Below are positions 32,727 to 37,903 of a stretch of 37,903 bases of DNA, one piece after another (positions within the stretch are counted from its first letter, which is position 1; every line of letters begins with the position of its first letter). Below the pieces are notes generated by a model. The model had not been told where the DNA came from, did no database searches, and saw only the letters and a program-made list of their open reading frames with translations. Position numbers and translations under genes: made by a program. Source of the stretch: Deltaproteobacteria bacterium (lineage in GTDB: Bacteria > Desulfobacterota > Syntrophia > Syntrophales > UBA8958); assembly GCA_026388335.1 (NCBI GenBank), contig JAPLJZ010000048.1, positions 1 through 37,903 on the forward strand, in the 5' to 3' direction.

Positions 32727-33509
32727 TCAACACCCATCCGATTCGAAGGTCTTCTCGGTAAACTCCCCTCCTCGCGTTAGAAAGCTATGCACGATGTTGT
32801 TGGTACATTCCTTCAGCAGCAGCTTCGGATCGCCGGAGGCAATCATGGTTTTTGCCGTCGCATCGAGAAATACGGAATTGTTTCCGATCGAATAAATACT
32901 CGCCAGTTCATGAGTAACCACCACAATGGTTGTCCCCAGGCTGTCCCGAAGCTGGAGGATCAGATCATCGAGAAGACGGGAACTGATGGGATCCAATCCT
33001 GCCGACGGCTCGTCGAAAAAGAGGATCTCCGGGTCCATGGCCATGGCCCGGGCCAGTCCCGCCCGCTTCATCATGCCCCCGCTTATCTGGGCGGGATAAT
33101 AGTCCTCGAACCCCTTCAGCCCCACGAGTGCCAGCTTCAGGGAGGCAATCTCGCCGATATCCTGAGGCGAAAGATCCGTATATTCCTCCAGGGGCAGGGC
33201 GATATTTTCCGCCAGGGTCATGGAGCTCCACAGGGCGCCGCTCTGATAGAGGACGCCGAAGCCCCGGGTAATCTCCTCCCGCTGCTGCGGTTCCGCCCGC
33301 CAGTAATCAACGCCATTGAAAAGTATCGACCCCTTGGCCGGATTATTGAGGCCGATGAGATGCTTGAGGAGGGTGCTTTTTCCGCACCCGCTCCCCCCCA
33401 TAATGATGAAGACGTCGCCGGTGTAAATGGTGAAGGTCAGATCCCGCTGGAGGACGAAATCACCATAGGCCATCGTCAGGTCCTCAACCACAATGTGGGG
33501 TTCTCTCAT
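32727..33509 (-). CDS. MlaF-like ABC transporter ATPase
   Basis: The 260-residue ATPase starts MREPHIVVEDLTMAYGDFVL. It has Walker A GGSGCGKST, the signature ISGGMMKRAGLARA, Walker B ILFFDEPSAGLDP, and the H-loop VVTHE. These match the MlaF/Ttg2A group, which powers phospholipid transport. A longer frame upstream overlaps the permease gene and is not coding; the ATG at 33509 follows the permease stop by 2 bases. The operon order is permease, ATPase, MCE protein, lipoprotein. The C-terminal tail (LTRGGEFTEK) resembles the MlaF tail that contacts the MlaB STAS protein; here a STAS-like domain seems fused to the permease instead. Confidence 0.94.
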   Translation of the reverse strand: MREPHIVVEDLTMAYGDFVLQRDLTFTIYTGDVFIIMGGSGCGKSTLLKHLIGLNNPAKGSILFNGVDYWRAEPQQREEITRGFGVLYQSGALWSSMTLAENIALPLEEYTDLSPQDIGEIASLKLALVGLKGFEDYYPAQISGGMMKRAGLARAMAMDPEILFFDEPSAGLDPISSRLLDDLILQLRDSLGTTIVVVTHELASIYSIGNNSVFLDATAKTMIASGDPKLLLKECTNNIVHSFLTRGGEFTEKTFESDGC

Positions 33510-33511
33510 TT

Positions 33512-34648
33512 TTAGATTCCCAGGATGTTGCACAAAACAGTAATTATCGCCGTGGCAATCACAATGCTCACGATCCCCGTCACCACCGCGGAAGTGGTAG
33601 CCTTCCCGACGGCGGAAGCGCTCCGTTCGCACTGGAGTCCCCGGAGGCATCCTGTAACCGCAATAAGAATGCCAAAAACGCCGCTCATGAACAGGCCGAC
33701 CCACATATCGTTGAGCCTGATAGCATCCGTCGTCTGATTGTAGTAGACTGTGAAATTCAGGTCTAGCACTGTCACCCCCACGATAAGCCCCCCGAGGACG
33801 CCCATGAAATCGGCATAGAGGCACAGGAGGGGCATCATCACGGCCAGGGCGATCATTCTCGGCAGGACGAGAAATTCCATCGGCGGAATGCCCAGGGTCT
33901 TGAGGGCGTCGATCTCTTCATTTGTCTGCATGGTTCCAAGCTGGGCGGCGAAGGCGGCCCCCGTCCGTCCGGCCATGATCACCCCCGTCATGATCGCCCC
34001 CATCTCCCGGAAGACACCGATCCCGACCAAATTGGCGATATAGATCTGAGCTCCGAACATGCTCAACTGGATAGCTCCGACAAAGGCGAGGATGAGACCA
34101 ACCAGCAGACTGATCAGCGAGACGATGGGAAGGGCCTGAATCCCGCATTCCTGCATGGCGACAAACAGATCGCGGCGACGGAAGCGGGCCTGGCCCCTGA
34201 GCAACTTTCCGAAGGCCACGGTCGCCTCGCCGATAAAGGCGAAGACTTCTTGGGTCCCCTGCCAGAAAGCGTAAACTTCTTGTCCTATCTGTTCCAGGAT
34301 GGGCGTCCGGACCTTTTCACGTCTGGCCCCGGCCCGCTCCGGAACTGCATAAGCCAGATTCAGAAGCCCCTGAACTCCCGGGGGAAGACCTTCCCTATCC
34401 ACAGAAACATCCCGCTGTTGGCCATAGTCAATGATATTGATGAGGAAGGTGATCAGGACACTGCTCCAGACGGCCAGCCCGGAGCATTCAAAGGCAATAT
34501 TTTTCGTCGCCGGGTCCTGTTCAATTTGTCGGAATACTTCCGAGACAGGAGGCAGTCTTTCCCCGGCCCGCCATTTCCCCCGGAGGACGATTAGGAGTGT
34601 ACCTTTGTCAGGACGGATGAAGGAGAACATACTCTCGTTAACTTGCAT
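33512..34648 (-). CDS. MlaE-like permease with N-terminal STAS-like domain
   Basis: The product of about 378 residues has an N-terminal STAS-like region (residues about 5-110, including LLIVLRGKWRAGERLPPVSE and AFECSGLAVWSS) followed by a MlaE permease domain. ALPIVSLISLLVGLILAFVG, GREMGAIMTGVIMAGRTGAA-like segments and EEIDALKTLGIPP are typical. Free-standing MlaB STAS proteins regulate MlaF in E. coli; in fused versions the same module is covalently attached. The start is uncertain: in-frame GTG at 34672 and ATG at 34666 and 34648 are possible, and none has an ideal ribosome site. It is the first gene of the operon, downstream of a repeat-containing spacer. Confidence 0.9.
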   Translation of the reverse strand: MQVNESMFSFIRPDKGTLLIVLRGKWRAGERLPPVSEVFRQIEQDPATKNIAFECSGLAVWSSVLITFLINIIDYGQQRDVSVDREGLPPGVQGLLNLAYAVPERAGARREKVRTPILEQIGQEVYAFWQGTQEVFAFIGEATVAFGKLLRGQARFRRRDLFVAMQECGIQALPIVSLISLLVGLILAFVGAIQLSMFGAQIYIANLVGIGVFREMGAIMTGVIMAGRTGAAFAAQLGTMQTNEEIDALKTLGIPPMEFLVLPRMIALAVMMPLLCLYADFMGVLGGLIVGVTVLDLNFTVYYNQTTDAIRLNDMWVGLFMSGVFGILIAVTGCLRGLQCERSASAVGKATTSAVVTGIVSIVIATAIITVLCNILGI

Positions 34649-34672
34649 TTTCAAGGAGGTCCCCATCCCCAC

Positions 34673-34869
34673 CCTAAGCCTCTCCCTGAAGGAAAGGGAA
34701 AAACAATGAACCTCCCCTCAGCAAGCTGATGAGCATCTCTGGATTACAGCCGCTCTTAACACAGCAAGCTGCGGGGAATATTACGCTAAGAGATATAAAA
34801 TTCCCCCCGCCCAATCTCGTTTCCTTGAAGGGGAAGGAAAGACAATAATGATTTCTACAGCCCTTTGAT
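34673..34869. repeat. Spacer with two CAGCAAGCTG units and purine/pyrimidine blocks
   Basis: CAGCAAGCTG occurs at 34719-34728 and 34762-34771. Two similar tracts (TCCCTGAAGGAAAGGG near 34683 and TCCTTGAAGGGGAAGG near 34832) flank them. GGGGAAT (34773-34779) pairs with ATTCCCC (34800-34806). It looks like a decayed dispersed repeat between the PHA-synthase-like and permease genes. Confidence 0.4.
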
Positions 34870-37518
34870 TCAGGAAACAGTGTCAAATAATTTCTTGATA
34901 TCAAGGCCAAGGGCCTTGGCCACCTTGGCAGCGAGGCTGCTGCTGGGATCGATCTGGGCATCGCTGATCATCATGACCTCCATGGTCCGCTTTACAGCCT
35001 CTTCACGTTCTTCCTTTGTCGGCAGAAGTTTTGCCAGGGACGCAATCGCCCGGTCCTCGTCAATGATGAGCATGAAATACTGCTCCCAGAGCATTTTCCT
35101 GAAAACCTCCGGTTTGATTTCTTCTTCATGGTAACGCTTCTTAAGCTGTTTAGCGATTAGACTGGAACGGTAGTCTATTGCCCCGATATGAATCATGCTG
35201 GCCATAATGAGGCGGATCAGGGCTTCATGGAAACCGCCCTTGTCCATCTCGTTTTTCAGACGCTCAATTTCCGCATGGATCGCTGCCTTCTGCGCCTCAT
35301 TTTCCTCTTCCATTATCTTGGCTTTCTTGCCCGGGAAGAGCGGTGCAAATCCCAAGGGGCCATATAGAGCCTTGAACATATTACGGTAACTGTCGTCCCG
35401 CGAATCACGATAACCATTGAGACGATCCTCGATCGTTTGAGCCATGTCTCTTTCCATGGCCAGAAAATAGTTGCTGTCCTGCATGGGTTTGCGATTCTTC
35501 CGGACCCAGTCCGCCCAGATCTTGAAGGTCGCCATGAAGGGATTCACCTGCTCGGAAAAGAGGTAATATTTCCTGCGACTCTTATTGAGCCAGCGCAGCA
35601 TCTCCGCGCTCTTTTCCGTCGTCATCATCCGGACCCAGGGCTGGAGAAAGGTCCGGTACAATTCATCATTGAAATCGGAAACTTCCGCCACGGAGGCAAA
35701 GTAATCGTCGTCGCGATGACTGTCATTGAGGTCCATAATGTCGGAAATCTTCCGCATCTCAAACCGAACGGTGTAGTCACCATGGATCAGTTCTCCCCGT
35801 TCCGCAAAGGGATTTTTCTTCTCGATGATCATTTCATAGAGTCCCGGCGGCAGGTCATCGATCATGTCGAGGGTCGTGACAAACTCGGTGTGCTGCTTCT
35901 TGGCAATGGAGGTGCCAACAAAGATCCCCAGGTGGCCCACGTCGGGGTGGAGGGTGTAGATGATCACCTGACCATCCTTCAAGATCGCCTCATCACTGCC
36001 ATAAACATCAACAATCCAGTTGAGGGCCTGCTGAGGAGGGGTAATGTTGTCGCCAAAAGAGGCAAAGATGACGATGGGACACTTGATATGTTTCAGGTTG
36101 ATGCGTCGACCGTCGGGGGTGACAATTCCGCCCTTGGCCAATTTATTCCCGATGAAAAGATTGGTCACGATGGAATCGATTTCCTCGGCGTTCATCAGGA
36201 AAAAGCCACTCCACCACTCCTCGAAATGGAGATAGCGCTCCGCCTCCGTGTCGATTTTGGCGTATAGGTTATACTCCTTGGTAAAGAGGGTATTGGCCGG
36301 ATTGAGATTCTCGAAATTCTGAACGAGATAGGAACCGTCAAATATGCCGTTACCCAGATCACAGGTCATAGTGGTGAGCCACTTGCCGCCCAGAAGGCCG
36401 CCTGAGTAACGCATGGGGTTTTTGTTTTTGTATCCCGCCCAGTAGGACATGGGGGCGCCGTTCAAGATAATGGTTCCCATGATGTCCGGATCAACGGCGG
36501 CAAGGGCGGCGACGGCCCAGCCGGCCTGGCAGTTTCCCATGACGCAGGGTTTCCCCGCCTCCGGATGCCGGCGGATGACTTCCCGGAGAAACAGGTGCTC
36601 GGCATGACCGACGTCGTTCAGGGTTTGCCCCGGTTCCGGTTTGGGGAAGAACATGACAAAATAGGTTGGGTGACCAGCTTGTAGGGCGACACCCACCTGG
36701 GATTCTTGTTTGGAGCCGCCGATCCCCGGCCCGTGCCCCGCTCGGGGATCAACGATGACGAAGGGACGCTTCTTGGGATCAATGGTCATACCTTTCTCGG
36801 GGATAATCCTGAGGAGGGCGTAATTAACCGGATTCTCCAGGGTACGGCCGTCGAGGATCGTTTCATACTCGAACTGCAATACCGGCGGCTCTCCGTCCTT
36901 GATGTGTTGCAGAAAGTTATCGCCCCGCTGACGCATGACATCCCAGAAGAGGATTTGCCGTTGGATCATATCCACAACATATTCCCAGAGGTCTTTTGCA
37001 GCGACGTTGCCCTTGCCTGTTTCCCCAAAGCATTTGAACAATGTCGACGGGTCAAAAGAAGCCAAGGGCTTGTCGGCGAACGGGAGTTTATCCGCGCCCG
37101 CAAGGGGGCGTTGGAACATCTCGAACCCTGATTTCCAGAAGTTCTTGAATAGGTCGTTGTCCTTCCAGGCATCCCCAAATCCCCTAAAGAAGACAGAAGG
37201 ATCAAGCCCGGCGAAGGGTTTTTTCACCCCCTCCTCTTTCCTGTCCGCCCCTGCTGTCTTCGGAGCCGCAGCAGCTTTTTTCGGCGCCTCCTGTTTTACG
37301 GGTTGGGGGGACGACGGTTTCGCTGCCCCTGACTTTTTAACGGCGGCCGCAGCCTGTTCGGGAACCGCAGCTTTTTCTTTTTTTACCGGCTTCACAGCTT
37401 TTACGGGTTCAGAAGACGCGGTCACTGCCGTCTTTTTTATTTCCGGATCGAGAACTGACGACACGGCGGCTTTAATCTTGGATGCCTTGCCTTTAACTGG
37501 TGCTGATGTCTTGGCCAT
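34870..37518 (-). CDS. DUF3141 / poly(3-hydroxyalkanoate) synthase-like protein
   Basis: The 882-residue cytoplasmic protein has three parts. Residues 1-100 are Lys/Ala/Pro-rich, histone-like, and may bind DNA or granules. Residues about 101-190 are a tandem duplication. From about 200 on is a DUF3141 alpha/beta hydrolase domain related to PHA synthase. The nucleophile elbow reads GNCQAG with Cys330, as in PhaC's G-x-C-x-G; Asp490 in FGDNITPP and His529 in HPDVGHLG complete a triad. The enzyme is much longer than class I/II PhaC (about 560-600 residues). Polyester synthesis is inferred, not proven. AAGGAGGGG precedes the ATG, and pduL ends 21 bases upstream on the same strand, so they are co-transcribed. 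Confidence 0.88.
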   Translation of the reverse strand: MAKTSAPVKGKASKIKAAVSSVLDPEIKKTAVTASSEPVKAVKPVKKEKAAVPEQAAAAVKKSGAAKPSSPQPVKQEAPKKAAAAPKTAGADRKEEGVKKPFAGLDPSVFFRGFGDAWKDNDLFKNFWKSGFEMFQRPLAGADKLPFADKPLASFDPSTLFKCFGETGKGNVAAKDLWEYVVDMIQRQILFWDVMRQRGDNFLQHIKDGEPPVLQFEYETILDGRTLENPVNYALLRIIPEKGMTIDPKKRPFVIVDPRAGHGPGIGGSKQESQVGVALQAGHPTYFVMFFPKPEPGQTLNDVGHAEHLFLREVIRRHPEAGKPCVMGNCQAGWAVAALAAVDPDIMGTIILNGAPMSYWAGYKNKNPMRYSGGLLGGKWLTTMTCDLGNGIFDGSYLVQNFENLNPANTLFTKEYNLYAKIDTEAERYLHFEEWWSGFFLMNAEEIDSIVTNLFIGNKLAKGGIVTPDGRRINLKHIKCPIVIFASFGDNITPPQQALNWIVDVYGSDEAILKDGQVIIYTLHPDVGHLGIFVGTSIAKKQHTEFVTTLDMIDDLPPGLYEMIIEKKNPFAERGELIHGDYTVRFEMRKISDIMDLNDSHRDDDYFASVAEVSDFNDELYRTFLQPWVRMMTTEKSAEMLRWLNKSRRKYYLFSEQVNPFMATFKIWADWVRKNRKPMQDSNYFLAMERDMAQTIEDRLNGYRDSRDDSYRNMFKALYGPLGFAPLFPGKKAKIMEEENEAQKAAIHAEIERLKNEMDKGGFHEALIRLIMASMIHIGAIDYRSSLIAKQLKKRYHEEEIKPEVFRKMLWEQYFMLIIDEDRAIASLAKLLPTKEEREEAVKRTMEVMMISDAQIDPSSSLAAKVAKALGLDIKKLFDTVS

Positions 37519-37539
37519 GATTGATCCCCTCCTTATTTT

Positions 37540-37903
37540 TTATACGTACCGCCGATGCTCTATGGATTCGATGTATCCCGTGTCTCCCGGCTTGATTTCG
37601 GCGGCGTTGCCTTCATCCGTATCGAGATGCATGTCCAGGCGGAAGTTCTGATCCACCCTGATCAGGACATCGCCGAATATGAGCCCGCGCCCCCCTTCCT
37701 TCCGGACCCGGACGACGTCCTTGTCCCGGAGCCCGAACTTGAGGGCGTCATCGGTGGACATATGGATGTGGCGCTTGGCGCAGATTACCCCCTTTTCCAG
37801 ATGGACCTGTCCCTGGAGACCTACCACCGTAATGCCCGGTGTTCCTTCGATATCGCCGGAATCACGGATCGGCGGATCGATGCCGAGCTTGAACTGTTCC
37901 GTC
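37540..37903 (-). CDS. pduL: Phosphate propanoyltransferase PduL (partial, N-terminus outside window)
   Basis: PduL is an acyl-CoA:phosphate acyltransferase unrelated to Pta that makes acyl phosphate from acyl-CoA. The C-terminal 120 residues are visible, beginning TEQFKLGIDPPIRDSGDIEG and running to a complete stop. The zinc-binding RHIHM motif lies in GVICAKRHIHM, and MHLDTDEGNAAEI near the end carries the other conserved His. These residues match the second PduL barrel. The gene starts beyond the right edge. It runs co-directionally into the PHA-synthase-like gene with a 21-base gap. In some bacteria DUF3141 genes neighbour pta-ackA; here PduL may take the place of Pta, interconverting acyl-CoA and acyl phosphate in fermentation or ATP yield. 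Confidence 0.9.
   Translation of the reverse strand, partial: TEQFKLGIDPPIRDSGDIEGTPGITVVGLQGQVHLEKGVICAKRHIHMSTDDALKFGLRDKDVVRVRKEGGRGLIFGDVLIRVDQNFRLDMHLDTDEGNAAEIKPGDTGYIESIEHRRYV

Noticed and set aside
32727-33824. Longer 365-residue version of the MlaF-like ATPase
   Set aside because: The first 105 residues overlap the permease gene in another frame and are not ATPase-like; the ATG at 33509 gives the normal N-terminus.
35437-36267. 276-residue plus-strand frame opposite the PHA-synthase-like gene
   Set aside because: Antisense shadow with no domain; the sense frame has a complete hydrolase triad.

Overview
The window reads as a dense, roughly 54% GC chromosomal segment of an anaerobic, organic-acid-metabolising bacterium. 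It is most likely a Desulfobacterota/'deltaproteobacterial' lineage, with Syntrophales relatives such as Syntrophus or Smithella as the best guess. This rests on the mix of an ADP-forming acyl-CoA synthetase alpha subunit, two very different CoA-transferases, TRAP uptake, PduL, a PHA-synthase-like DUF3141 protein and a LuxR protein of the kind common in those bacteria. It is an inference from gene content, not a phylogeny. No rRNA, tRNA, CRISPR array, intact insertion sequence or prophage was seen.

Layout. 1-3.7 kb (minus strand): a housekeeping operon pgpA-cinA-thpR-recA-recX, with recX running off the left edge; pgpA appears to start with CUG. 3.9-8.4 kb: an orphan LuxR-type regulator, an exported bactofilin-like membrane protein, malate dehydrogenase and a stand-alone acyl-CoA synthetase alpha subunit. 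8.5-11.5 kb: a complete TRAP transporter (dctP-dctQ-dctM) behind a long leader. 11.5-13.4 kb: an AT-richer toxin-antitoxin island (Phd-type antitoxin and PIN toxin, HicB, a HicA fused to a DUF4258-like tail, DUF2283) with a broken DUF1566 relic at its edge. 13.4-14.3 kb: an isocitrate lyase/PEP-mutase family enzyme. 14.7-21.2 kb: a TetR regulator with a perfect palindromic operator, followed by a full RND tripartite efflux pump. 21.3-24 kb: a YchJ/SEC-C protein, a small Cys-rich membrane ORF, a nitroreductase and a SYLF-domain protein. 24-29.5 kb: two divergent CoA-transferase units, one a GNAT fusion lacking the expected catalytic Glu, the other preceded by an MFS transporter. 29.6-30.8 kb: a lipoprotein joining a vWA-like and an OmpA domain. 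31-34.7 kb: an Mla-type lipid transport operon (permease, ATPase, MCE protein, PqiC-like lipoprotein). 34.9-37.9 kb: a DUF3141 PHA-synthase-like protein co-directional with a partial pduL.

How it fits together. Several units pair a transporter with a CoA-activating enzyme: TRAP with the acyl-CoA synthetase alpha subunit, and MFS with the type I CoA-transferase. This suggests carboxylic acid uptake and activation. The Mla-type system, RND pump, vWA-OmpA lipoprotein and bactofilin-like protein form an envelope theme.

The strongest unexplained signals are: (i) a two-copy structured repeat with compensatory stem changes, each copy sitting between convergent genes; (ii) the in-frame HicA::DUF4258 chimera coupled to a DUF2283 antitoxin; (iii) the Glu-to-Gln substitution in the CoA-transferase/GNAT fusion; (iv) a 50-residue-spaced internal duplication in the DUF3141 protein; and (v) the CUG start of pgpA.
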